59,665 nt of DNA, taken from Seison nebaliae (lineage: Eukaryota; Rotifera; Pararotatoria; Seisonacea; Seisonidae). The DNA is taken from contig JALJEE010002881.1 in assembly GCA_023231475.1 (NCBI GenBank), forward strand, positions 1-59,665, read 5' to 3'. Made by a program: the position numbers and the translations under genes. Of the stretch, positions 12,226 to 22,907 are shown piece after piece. How positions within the stretch are numbered: the first letter of the stretch is position 1; the number at the start of each line of letters is the position of its first letter. The notes under the pieces were generated by a model. It did not search any database, was not told the DNA's origin, and saw nothing but the letters and a program-made list of their open reading frames with translations.

Positions 12226-14865
12226 GAGTACTCCACTTAATGAAAATAATTTTCTCGATGAATTCTTCTCCCTATTTTCTTCACATTTCTCTTTCTATGA
12301 GACCGATGTTGAATTCTCTCACATTCCATATCGATGTAATTGTTTCAAATATTTTTAATAATTATCTCTTTGTAGTTTTATCTGACTCATCTACATATCG
12401 TTCCAATCGTTCTTTCATCATTTAATGTAATACGATAACTATTCCTATCATGTTGTCATTCCCGATTTTGCCATAAGCATTCGAATTCGCAGTGGAATCA
12501 TATACGTATATTCGTAGAACTGAGAAGGGAGAATGATGGGCCCATGGAATAGAGAAAACAGAAGGACAAAAAATCAGGATGATTAAGTATGTTCCGACTG
12601 TTACTCTATCTGATAACCTTAGTTAGTTCCTATTAACATAAGGTTTAGCTATCAACAATGTCCAAACGTATTTCTTCTATATTTCCGTTCCATTCCGCCA
12701 ACGTCGATAACGTATCAACGAACCATTTTATCCAATCGGTTAAATACGAATTTATCGAATTAACTTTTCATTAAAATTTCATTTTTCATGATCTTTCTAC
12801 ATGTTTAGCTCTGATTAATTTTACATTATCACGGAAGTGCACAATTAGAATGTCCTTATTAACATCATCAGGAAAAGAGATCTTTATTAGGAATTCATGC
12901 ATTCTTTCCACCGATATACCTTTCCACGTCAACTCGTTACGTATCAACAATTCGATCGAAACCAACTTCTTCATATTACTCAATATCTGACTTCAATATT
13001 CTCTTGTCAGCAGTTAGCAACGTGCGAATATTACTTAGAAGAACACATCGAAACACACATAGAGACACATCGACCTCCAGCATAAAAGTACATACGCTAA
13101 TAGAGACATTTCCAATTATATTATACGCAGATGGGCACAATTTGTGTCGTTTGTGCAAATATACGTAGGATTAGGTGCATGTTGTGCATTTAAGTGTATT
13201 TATTTGTGCATATATTTATATATGTATCAAAGTATATATATACATAATCATACAGCTGTGAAGATTAAGCAAATATTTCATGATATTGAGAAACTGAAAT
13301 ACAAATATAAGAAACAAGAATATTTCAAATTTATTCTATAATCTCATTCATTACAACAGATGGTTGTTCAAAGGAATGAGGAAAAATTAAATTAAAATTA
13401 ACTTTCATTTCTCCCCCTCCAAAAAGTAACATGCAATTCATGTGCAGACTGAACGGTAGCTCTAGAACTTGAAAGAAGTCTCATCAACACTCTTTCATCA
13501 ATAAACAAATTAGAAATAGGAACACGTTCCAGAGAAAGCTGAGCTGGAAGACGAACGATTAGAGAGAAAAGGAAGGAGGAGAAAAGAAATCGTGAATAAT
13601 GGTTGGCGATCGACTCGCCTTCTAGTTGGACAGTCAACCCGCAAAATAAAACATTTCGGATAATAAGTATTCGGAATTTGAATAATTTCCACAAAGAAGA
13701 TGATGATCAGTCCTCTATTTTCTTTTTCAATAATAAAGTTGGTTTTCTATTCAGTTGTCGTCATGTTGTAATCTTGTTCTCTTTCTGAAATGGTTGAGGT
13801 AGCGACCATTAAAAAATAGCTGTTCATATTCTGCTATGAATTACTTCACATACGCCGAATTATTCTTCGCCCAATTCGTTCAAACTTTCCTCTCACCATT
13901 CTTCGATTATCATGTACATAAGTTACGTTATCGAACACGAATTGAGAGTTGTGGAGGAGACGAAGACGAAATAAGAGAAAGTTCGATTTGTTTCTTTCAT
14001 TTCTTTTCCCAATCGGAATATTCTTAACATTTATCGAGAGTTCCGTCTACCTTCCTTCCTACTTATTCAAGAAGAAAACAATCATTACAAATAGAAATAA
14101 TATAACAAACTACTTATCGTCCCAAATCCTTATATCAATTGCCGTCTATACGTAGAAATATAATATAATTTTGATACAAGCATATAGTAGGAAAACATAC
14201 TTCCAATCTATGAAACATTCATATTCCAATCAACCACTTCATCTTCCCTCGAAGAACGAATTGATTATATACTACTACTACTACATATATTACATTGTCT
14301 CTGGTCCGCCAATTCTCCTAACGAGGGATTTCATCTACTACCGCCATCATCGCCTTAATCGTCGTCATTCGTCCAACTGTTCATCGATCCACCAACTCCG
14401 ACACAGTAAAGAAAGAAAATTTGAATAATAAAGGACTTTCTCCGACGGCATTCGTCACTCGATTGGGAAAGTAAATATAGATTTAATTCTCATTATTCTT
14501 TCCTCGACGTTGATGTTTAATCAATAATTATTGATGAACGATTATACTTTGATCAAATTTCCAATTGTGACGAGTAGTACTCGTGGAAATTAGTTTTGGG
14601 TAGAAATATGATTGTTATACGAATTGGAAATTTTGGAACGGAGACGAAAGTGATTACCGAACGAATACATCTACATCTCACGCGCAATGTCCTTCGTAAG
14701 CAACATATCAATCGATCATCATATCATCCAAATACGCATGTGTAAATTGTGATACACGTCTGAATGAAGCATTTTTATTCTCGTCGTTCTAATAGCCGTG
14801 TATCTCATCAAATCATTCATCTGACATATACGTAGTTCTTCGACTAATCATATGAATAGCAATTG

Positions 14866-14930
14866 AATAGAAGAGAATGGAATGAAACAGAATAGAATAG
14901 AATAAAATACGACGGAATAGAATGGGATAA
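14866..14930 (+). repeat. Degenerate GAATA pentamer repeat
   Basis: Imperfect runs of AGAAT/GAATA/GAATG over about 65 bp. Noncoding simple repeat. Confidence 0.65.
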
Positions 14931-17541
14931 GTGAATATGGTGCGTCGCGAATATGATGATTTGCACACTGTTTTCTCGCACCGCCTCCAGTCAGTATAAT
15001 TATTGATAATGCACTTCAATTATGTTCTATTTAATAAATAGTTGTTGTAAAGAAAATACATAATCGTTTGCATTGTCATTCTTCATCTCTTACAACAAGA
15101 CACAAACTCTCTTAAGAAATGGTAAATTATCCTTAACAATTAACTGTCTTCTTCCACTCCCCCCATCCCCTCGTCCAAATATATCACTGACATGTTCCCA
15201 ATCTTATCCGACAACTTGTACCGATATTCATTTCTTACTCACTAATTCCTACAATTCCTTCTCCAAAACTCTTTCTCCTTCGACTTTTATAGAACCAAGT
15301 CAATTAGTAGACGTTCCTATTCCCCGGGTCCAACTCTCCAACAAATATGGTCACTAGAGCAGTTTGTCCCCTCGGGAAAGAATGTGGAAAATGAAATACG
15401 AGGTGTTGCTCCATCAATTTCCTAATTTGCTCAAACGAAGGAACGAATATTATCGTCGCTCTTCTTTATCGTCACATGATGTTTAGTTCATTTAAATGGA
15501 AACATCGCAAGCGAATTTCATTCTCAAATGTGTTTCACTCAACACAGATCGAATGTTCAAATTTCCATTTTTCGCTCCCTTGCAAGTTTCAGTTGACTTA
15601 TCACTAACATTTCAAAAAAAAATTAGTAAATTGTAGGAAAATATTAAAATCTCTACATTCTTCCCTCAATGGTGACACACATAAACAATTCTTCTCTCAA
15701 CATGAGATGGTTCGTTATATCTCCCGAGACTACAGATATCCATTCAACTTCATTAATTAAAATCGAAACATGTTGAATAAACTTGTTTATTTTTCGACCA
15801 TATTTCCATTTCTTTCCAAGTGTCGCTGTCAATAAAGAACGAATTCTACTTCTGTTTCAAAAAGTATTTTTTTCCTTTCGTTAAGGAAAAGTTGAAGAAA
15901 CCAATTGACAACATTGCCATTCGTTTGGGTCACTAACACCTTCAAGGTCATTTTCAAGTTTATTTGAAGAAAAAAAAACAGAAAAATTTTATACCAGTTA
16001 ATAACCAAGGTACAATTCAATTTCTGTTCATAAATGCCCACAAACAGATTTAAATTCGAGAAAATAAGAAAATATTGGTCCTTCAAAAGTTAGAGCGGAA
16101 GTGTAAAAATGACCATAATTAAGATTCATATTTTTTATGATATTATAACATTCAATTCTCGAATTTAATTCAAATGAAAAAAAGTTTTCCTAAAAATAAA
16201 TGAATAGGACAACAATAAATCTGTCATCGTAAATAGAACATTTTAGTACTACAACTTTAGTCGGTTTTAAAATCGCTTAAAATTTCAGTTGAACAAAGTA
16301 GTTGAACAAATAACATAATAAATCGTTTTGTGGACGGTTGTTGCAACTATCCCAAACGTTTACTGATTATTTACGAAATAATTTCAAATTGTGGGTTCAG
16401 AATTGACAACATTCTTTTCATTGACAGTAGTATGCGGACGATCTAATGTTGATAAGTTCAAATATTGGGAAGTTTTCGATTGGAACATTAATCAGCATCA
16501 TTCAAAAACACTAATTTTAGATTAACTTCATTAAAATAACATTTCATTTATTGAGTGTAAACACGAAAAGAATGCTAATCAATTTTCATTCAATAACTTG
16601 AAAACAATTTGAAAAATTAATATCATAATTTTATAATAACATAATTAAATACTTCCATAATAACACTGAAAATATCCTTCGAAATTTAAATCCATTTTAG
16701 GCATATACATCAACTGATACATGTGGAATATGGTCTTCGAATTGAAGTGTCTTATAGTCGAACAATTTTTCACCATTAGTATGGTTTCAACTCTTTAGAA
16801 TGATTTTGTAAATTTGTTTCACTATAATTTAAAAACATAATAGTTCTAATGTAAATGTCGTATGGAAGAAATTATTCCTGACTGACCTATTGGGATTTGA
16901 ATGATATTAACTGAAACGAAATTTCATAAAAATAATAAAAATCCTTTCCTATATCATGCATGCATGTATAATGTCAATAAATGTATAATAAGATTATTTT
17001 GTAAGATAAAAATTTAGGACCAAAAATTAAAAATTTTTCCCAAATTAAAATCTCATTGACATTTACCAGAGCTGATTGATACATTCCATATTTGTACGAT
17101 AATCGATTATAAACGATATCTATCGATCAAAAATATAATTTAACAATTTGATCGTCTCTGCATAACGACTGCATCAATTATAGTTAATAAATTATCGGAA
17201 ATATATAAATTGAACTTACAAGAGAACTATATGGATTAAAAATTTACTTTTTGTTAAAAATTATTTTATTGGGCTTGAGTGGAGATAATTTAAAGATTTA
17301 TTAGAGATTAAAATTATTTATGATTATTATATTCGGATATTACTGAATTATTTACATTATTGTCCTTAGATTCTGCTTGACGGTTGTCTTCTTACAATGT
17401 TGTTAGACTAAGAGACTCATTGACGAGTGAACATCTTACTAGACAAGAAAAGTTAAACATTAACGACTTAAACTAAAATAGAAATGTTTTGGGTTAAAAT
17501 TGGAAAAAAATGAAAATTGAAGGCGTTTAGGTAGATTCGTC

Positions 17542-17549
17542 TATAAAAA
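17542..17549 (+). promoter_or_regulatory. Candidate TATA box of the 930-residue gene
   Basis: TATAAAAA lies 107 bp upstream of the ATG at 17649. A TSS about 25-30 bp downstream would leave a 5' UTR of about 75-80 nt. It is a good match to the TATA consensus but AT-rich DNA makes chance matches common. Confidence 0.5.
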
Positions 17550-17648
17550 GAAGGATAAACAGTGAAATATTACTGTATGTAATATTTTATTTTTGGAAAT
17601 TTTAATTTTCTGTCATTTTTTACTTTCTGTGATTTTTTCTTTTTCGTC

Positions 17649-20441
17649 ATGAATACGTTTCTTTTTATTTTTTGTTTTTGTGCTTATGTTTATATTGAGG
17701 GTAGCAATATAAGTCTATCTTCAATAACGTACAACAAGTACCTCCGCAATATACCATACACGGTTCTGGCTGTACCGGGAAAACCGGATTATTCATTTGC
17801 GAGAAGCCCATTCATATTTTTACCTGAGGTTTCTATGTTCCAACAACCGTTCAAGTACATCTTGAGCGAGAACAAGGCTATAATAGTAGATTTGTCGGTT
17901 TATGAATCGAAGGCATTAGAAGAGTACCAAAAAAGGTTCACCCAAGCAACAAGACGATCGGCGGAGCGGGTTATTCAAGAACCGCCACCACCTAAAAGGT
18001 CCAACGCATTCTTCCGAAATCAGGGAACGCCATTTGCTCCAACTAGAGAAGATTTCATGTTAATTGCTTATAAGAGATTATTAACTTTGGCCATAATGAC
18101 TATTTATTCGAAATTGCTCATTATTCTGGAATCAGTTGGAAATGCATTGAAAAGACATCGTGGTATTTTGATGGATTCTGCCCGAGGAACGGCATTAATT
18201 AAAACATATGATGATACTGTGAAACAAATCGAAGGAAATTTCCGTGCACATGAGTCTCATTGTTTTGAAGGATTGTTTACCGGTTTCCGAGAATCAGCCA
18301 AACTTGCCGAATCGAATGGTATTCAATGGTTTTCCCAGATTGAATTAGAATATGTTCATAATGCATTCGTTCGAAGTGATGAACACGATAACGGTGCAGA
18401 TATGTTCTATTGTAGTGGAGCAGTAATGGGTCTTTTCCTTCAATACTCTTATATCACCGATTCGGTATTAAAAGAATCGATGGATGTTCTAAAGGAATTA
18501 AGAAAGAGACATGACATGTATTCAGTACCTTTAGCTTCAATCACCAGTTTATCTCGTCAGAATGTTACGAGATTTCCATTCTTTAAAGATGTGCTCCATT
18601 ATTACAATGTCTTCCGAGAAGTTGATACCAGAAATAATTTAATGTTATGGTATCGCATGTTGATTGATATGGCTCCAATGAGTTCGAATTATAAGAATAT
18701 ATTCGAAGCATTCGGTCGAATAGATCAAGTACGTCAATATATAGAGAATAAAGTAACTCGGATAGTTAATGATGCTGGTCAGAATGAAGCGCTACAGGAA
18801 CGTTTTGGTCATGTCAGAGTTTTGAATAGTTTGAAAAGTAATAGAGTGTTTACTATGCGAATTGGAAGGAATGCAGAAGCGGATAAGATTGTACTAATAC
18901 TTGCCGATCATGACATTCAACAGAAAGTTTTCTATAAAGAACAAATGAGATCTGAAATGAATTTATTAAACGATGCACTTCGATATTTCCATGATACGGC
19001 TGTTCGCGGAGTTTTCTTGGACATGTTGAAAATAGTTCAACAAGAGACAAATGAGTTTAACGAACAGATCGAAAATGCACGACTAATGTTGTATGAAGTG
19101 CCTGCTGTGGCAAAAAAAAGATTTAGTCAGTTCGTTCGCATAGAATATATTGGTACTACCAAATTCGTGCAAGACAGAAGTGCAAATGCCCTTCCCATAT
19201 TTGATTCTCCGATGTCGACAGCTCTCAAAAATTATAACCGTTACGAAAATAAAGTGGAACCTGCACCTGCCAAAAGAAGAATGAGAACTCAGAGTATGAC
19301 CATTCCTCATTATCCACCTAAATATTATACTGAAACGCAACGAATGAGGCAAATGCAAGATTTGAAATTCAATCGACTTCCTTATCGATTAAAAGTGAGA
19401 TCTGAAGAATCAGATCCGGGTGATTATAATGTAATGATCAATTGGCCTTATCCACAAACGAAGGATGAATATTCAGGAAGAATAATCGGTGGATACGCCG
19501 TATTTGGTCCACGTGAACGGGAAAAAGTCATGAAAGATCAGTTCAAAAAAGAACAAGATTTTGTTAAAAAGAAAACTGAGGCTTTTAAATATGGTAGGGA
19601 ACATTATACACCCAAAGCTCCGGACAACGATATGACAACGACAACAACAACGACGACAACAACAACGACGAATGATGAACCGCAAGGACCGATCAGAGTG
19701 GAAATGTTTAGCGATAATATAATGAATCCCAGTGTACATTCTATTGATGATGATGATATGTCTATGCCACCCGATGATATGATTGATGACTTGTTGAGAG
19801 ATGTGGATAATATCGATATGAATGATGAAGCGTTAGTTGCAGAGAGCAGAATGAGAACTGCATCAGCACCTTCTTCACCTGCTCCATCAAACAATAGACG
19901 AAGTCCTTTTAATATCTTCAATCGAGCAACACCACCACAACCTCCAACCAGACAGAATTCAAGAGACCAAAATAATAGAGATACGAGAGATACCTCTCAG
20001 ACAGAAGCAGATAGTCTTTTCTCAACAATATTCGGACAATCTCGACAACCATTCGGAACACCAAGACAACAACCGTCTAGATCATTCGAACAAAATGTAT
20101 CACCATCAACACGGAATAATGCACCATCAGGAAATGCTTACATGGATTCTCCACGAGTGGGACCGACGATGGGTTCTTATGGTAACCGTGGTAACCAAGG
20201 CTCAGGTTATGGTCGTGGAAACCAGGGAAGTGGTTACGGTAACGGTTATCAAAGTCCCGGTAATTCCGGTCGAGGTTACCAAAGTCCCGGTCACGGTCGT
20301 GGAAATCAAAATTCTGGTTGGACATTTGGTCAAGGAAGTCCACGTCCAAACTTCCGTGGAAATTCTCGTGGTAATCGTGGTACGCCACGAGGACGCGGAA
20401 GAGGACGTGGAAATCGAAGACCATTTGGACAACGGTGGTAA
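17649..20441 (+). CDS. 930-residue intronless orphan, RG/GN-rich tail
   Basis: One uninterrupted frame of 930 codons with codon use like its neighbours. I do not recognise the family. Residues 1-19 (MNTFLFIFCFCAYVYIEGS) look like a signal peptide. Residues about 20-115 seem mixed alpha/beta. Residues about 130-500 are rich in predicted helices, with a hydrophobic stretch near 145-165. Basic, Pro/Tyr-rich sequence follows. A Thr run near residue 660 is encoded by an ACA/ACG repeat (about 19633-19670), then comes an acidic segment with DDDD. The last ~200 residues are low-complexity: Ser/Pro/Asn, then GSGYG, GYQSPG and a terminal RGRGRGRGNRR. An RG tail suggests RNA binding, while the leader suggests secretion, so one of these readings is probably wrong. 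A TATA box and an AATAAA flank it. It may be a lineage-specific gene or derive from a mobile element. Nothing in it lets me choose. Confidence 0.85.
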   Translation: MNTFLFIFCFCAYVYIEGSNISLSSITYNKYLRNIPYTVLAVPGKPDYSFARSPFIFLPEVSMFQQPFKYILSENKAIIVDLSVYESKALEEYQKRFTQATRRSAERVIQEPPPPKRSNAFFRNQGTPFAPTREDFMLIAYKRLLTLAIMTIYSKLLIILESVGNALKRHRGILMDSARGTALIKTYDDTVKQIEGNFRAHESHCFEGLFTGFRESAKLAESNGIQWFSQIELEYVHNAFVRSDEHDNGADMFYCSGAVMGLFLQYSYITDSVLKESMDVLKELRKRHDMYSVPLASITSLSRQNVTRFPFFKDVLHYYNVFREVDTRNNLMLWYRMLIDMAPMSSNYKNIFEAFGRIDQVRQYIENKVTRIVNDAGQNEALQERFGHVRVLNSLKSNRVFTMRIGRNAEADKIVLILADHDIQQKVFYKEQMRSEMNLLNDALRYFHDTAVRGVFLDMLKIVQQETNEFNEQIENARLMLYEVPAVAKKRFSQFVRIEYIGTTKFVQDRSANALPIFDSPMSTALKNYNRYENKVEPAPAKRRMRTQSMTIPHYPPKYYTETQRMRQMQDLKFNRLPYRLKVRSEESDPGDYNVMINWPYPQTKDEYSGRIIGGYAVFGPREREKVMKDQFKKEQDFVKKKTEAFKYGREHYTPKAPDNDMTTTTTTTTTTTTNDEPQGPIRVEMFSDNIMNPSVHSIDDDDMSMPPDDMIDDLLRDVDNIDMNDEALVAESRMRTASAPSSPAPSNNRRSPFNIFNRATPPQPPTRQNSRDQNNRDTRDTSQTEADSLFSTIFGQSRQPFGTPRQQPSRSFEQNVSPSTRNNAPSGNAYMDSPRVGPTMGSYGNRGNQGSGYGRGNQGSGYGNGYQSPGNSGRGYQSPGHGRGNQNSGWTFGQGSPRPNFRGNSRGNRGTPRGRGRGRGNRRPFGQRW

Positions 20442-20744
20442 GCGAATATGATGGTGATATTTAATGATGATAGGTGATGATGAGTAAAATGTTGATGACG
20501 TAGATTGATGGTGGTTCTTCCGATTATTCAGTTTCTCCCCAAAGAGATATCGACATTGATCGATGAATTAATGTGGAATATATTCAGAATAATATATATA
20601 GATGTTTATTTCTTTAATTATTTGTTTGTAGTTATTTAGATATTATTTTAGTGTTTAAGTTAATTAGATATTAATTTTTTTGTTTTGTTTAGAAATAAAA
20701 TTTATTGTAAATTCTCAAATTTGTTAAGAAATAATTAAGTTTTA
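20442..20744. other. Convergent 3' spacer
   Basis: Spacer of 303 bp between the stops of the 930-residue gene (+) and CstF-50 (-). It holds both 3' UTRs and a back-to-back poly(A) signal (next entry). Confidence 0.6.
20694..20706. terminator. Back-to-back poly(A) signals
   Basis: AATAAAATTTATT gives AATAAA on the plus strand (20694-20699) and, read from 20706 to 20701, AATAAA on the minus strand. It therefore can serve both converging genes. The CstF-50 stop is 39 bp away, so that gene would have a very short 3' UTR. Confidence 0.65.
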
Positions 20745-22163
20745 TTACGAACGACTCAATCGTTGCGACCAAAACTTAGTTGTATCACTTAGAGCCAAAA
20801 AAAAGGGCTGATAAGGATGATGTTGGAATGCGTGGAAATTCACTTGACCTAAATTAAAAAGATTGAATTCTCTCTCACCAGTTCTCGTGTTCCAAATACA
20901 GAAATAACCGGTTTCACTACATGGTGCCATTACATATTCTTCCGTATGATTGAATGATGCTGCTGTTGTTAATAATAAAGCGCCACTATAACAATGGAGA
21001 CAACGTCTCATACGTAAATCCCATAAACGAATAAGATTATCTTGTCCGGATGATAAAAGAAAATGATCATTTTTTGAAAATGTCGAACTGATAATTGGAG
21101 CAGATTTGTGAGCTAAATTAAAAGTGAATAAACATCGACTCGATTCCGTCGACCATAATTTCATATGTCCATCCAAACCACCTGTAACGAATTGTTTGGA
21201 GCGATCATGTGAATAATCAGCACAACGAATTCCATTGAAATGATTATCTTTTGGATTGACGGCAGTATATGATTGAAATGTTTCCGTATTAAATAAATGA
21301 AAATAATTATTATTTGAACAACAGACAAGCAAATAATCTCCAGACGAATGCCATTTGATGACACAAATTTTCCCCCGATCCATATGTGTCGCTATCGGTT
21401 TTTTAAATGTCACTTTCGAATTATCATAAATATTGAGAAGACCAACATCACTACCGGAAATGAGATATGGTTTAAATGGATGAAATTGAAGAGCAGTGAT
21501 GAGAGAATGATGATCATTAATTTGTCGAACAACTGGATTTGGCATATAATCATTAATATTACTCCCACCATAAATATTAACATCATCACCATATGTTTGA
21601 CGATGACGTTGTGCTTTCTCCACTTCCACCACCTTCAATGAACAATCATTTCCTGAAGTGGCAAAATAACTTCCATCGTGATCGAATGCATAAGCAGAAC
21701 TTTTTCCTTTATGATTTATTGTATAATTATTAACATAACGGAATATTTCAGGTAAATATGGTGAGCGATCATAACGAGAATTTTCATAATATTCATCAAA
21801 TGATAATTCGACAGGTTCCGTTCTGGATTGGGAGGAGGTGACTGGAATTATGGAAGGTAAAACGAATTTCTGTTGATATTGTTGTAGTGGGAGTGTATTA
21901 GTGAGATGATAATTAAAGAGATGTTGAGATGATAGGGATGATGAGATGGAAATATTGGAAGATGAATTTGAAATGAATTTCTGAATATGATTTCTAGTCG
22001 CTTTCACCACATCTCTATAATCGATGAGAGTAAACAACTGATGTCTGCCACGCGGACGAGAGAAACCTAGTTTCGTTCTCAGTCTCTCTGCCTGTTCAAT
22101 AAAGCCATCGCTCACTAGCTGACATATGATCAACTCGTAAAGTTCATCTTTTGCGGACGACAT
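20745..22163 (-). CDS. CSTF1: Cleavage stimulation factor subunit 1 (CstF-50)
   Basis: Single exon, 472 residues. The start is the ATG giving MSSAKDELYELIICQLVSDG. The frame is open for 19 more codons upstream but has no ATG there. The N-terminus matches the CstF-50 dimerisation helix (LYKLIISQLLYDG in human). The C-terminal two thirds are WD40 repeats in the CstF-50 order: VRQINDHHSLITALQFHP, WHSSGDYLLVCCSNNNYFHL, TFQSYTAVNPKDNHFNGIRC, FVTGGLDGHMKLWS, TFSKNDHFLLSSGQDNLIRL and AASFNHTEEYVM. CstF-50 is part of the nuclear complex that binds downstream U/GU elements during mRNA 3' end formation. The linker between helix and WD40 is Ser/Asn-rich and diverged. It is head-to-head with alpha-spectrin, 744 bp apart. 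Confidence 0.93.
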   Translation of the reverse strand: MSSAKDELYELIICQLVSDGFIEQAERLRTKLGFSRPRGRHQLFTLIDYRDVVKATRNHIQKFISNSSSNISISSSLSSQHLFNYHLTNTLPLQQYQQKFVLPSIIPVTSSQSRTEPVELSFDEYYENSRYDRSPYLPEIFRYVNNYTINHKGKSSAYAFDHDGSYFATSGNDCSLKVVEVEKAQRHRQTYGDDVNIYGGSNINDYMPNPVVRQINDHHSLITALQFHPFKPYLISGSDVGLLNIYDNSKVTFKKPIATHMDRGKICVIKWHSSGDYLLVCCSNNNYFHLFNTETFQSYTAVNPKDNHFNGIRCADYSHDRSKQFVTGGLDGHMKLWSTESSRCLFTFNLAHKSAPIISSTFSKNDHFLLSSGQDNLIRLWDLRMRRCLHCYSGALLLTTAASFNHTEEYVMAPCSETGYFCIWNTRTGEREFNLFNLGQVNFHAFQHHPYQPFFLALSDTTKFWSQRLSRS

Positions 22164-22558
22164 GAAACCGATGTCAAAGCGTTCAAAATAGACAAAGCTT
22201 ATAATTAGAATTCGACTCAATTCTCAAATCATTCTTTTCCTCCATTCCGTTTGACGTACCGTCGATTTTATTCAGGAAATTCTATGCCGATTCCATTTGT
22301 GAGATGTACAGGAGAGAATGAAATGCAGAGACGAACGCAAATAATAGTTGCTTTCTTTCGATGACGCTTCATTTCTCTTAAGCTCAATACATTTTTCACT
22401 CCATGTCCATGTTGTATGTGGGTGAGGTAGGAACGTTTATTCTATTACTCGCTTTGGTTTAATGTCCGTTGTCCACATCGAAAATGAGGAACGACTAACT
22501 GACTTTCTATTATTATTACTCATTCTACAGAAAATAAGAAGAATTATCTCTCTATGTG

Positions 22559-22589
<31 letters not shown>

Positions 22590-22907
22590 ATGTGTGTATA
22601 TAATCAATTCACAAGTTTATTCAATTCATCAGTACTTTCATTGTACAAATGATTCTATGTGCATGATTCTTATTTCTGTTTGGATATACGTTTATTATAA
22701 CATGTACGAATAGAAGACAATTATTATGTGAATGATAGAAAATTTTAATAAATTACTTTAATCATCATCATCTCCTTCTTTTTTTCTTTTTATCTTTATT
22801 AGAATAAACAGAAATTTCAATTATTTATCTTACATTCTTTTTCCTCAGAAAAAGGAATTTCATTTTTCATTCACAGAGAACGACATTCATTTCTCATTCT
22901 CTAAATT
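22164..22907. promoter_or_regulatory. Divergent promoter region, CstF-50 / alpha-spectrin
   Basis: Spacer of 744 bp between two head-to-head genes, presumably with both promoters and 5' UTRs. It contains a TA/TG repeat. No TATA box stands out next to either start codon. Role inferred from orientation. Confidence 0.45.
22558..22602 (+). repeat. TA/TG microsatellite
   Basis: TA units run into about 11 TG units and then TA again, about 300 bp upstream of the alpha-spectrin start. Confidence 0.85.

Larger units (their letters stand above)
11105..17648. other. Gene-poor 6.5-kb spacer
   Basis: No supported gene. Short frames on both strands have no recognisable similarity and none can be joined to a neighbour with conserved sequence. 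It contains TTC, AAT, GAAT and GAATA-like simple repeats. In such a compact window this is the longest empty stretch. It could hold 5' exons or enhancers of PDE3 (-) and the promoter of the 930-residue gene (+). No tRNA-like cloverleaf or RNA gene was recognised by eye. Confidence 0.5.

Noticed and set aside
13398-13694. 98-codon minus-strand frame in the gene-poor spacer
   Set aside because: No similarity to any family I know, no conserved motif, and an overlapping frame on the same strand is just as long. Treated as chance.
11105-17648. tRNA, rRNA or CRISPR-like arrays in the long spacers
   Set aside because: I found no cloverleaf with T-loop consensus, no rRNA-like sequence and no direct repeats with regular unique spacers. 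The repeats present are microsatellites.
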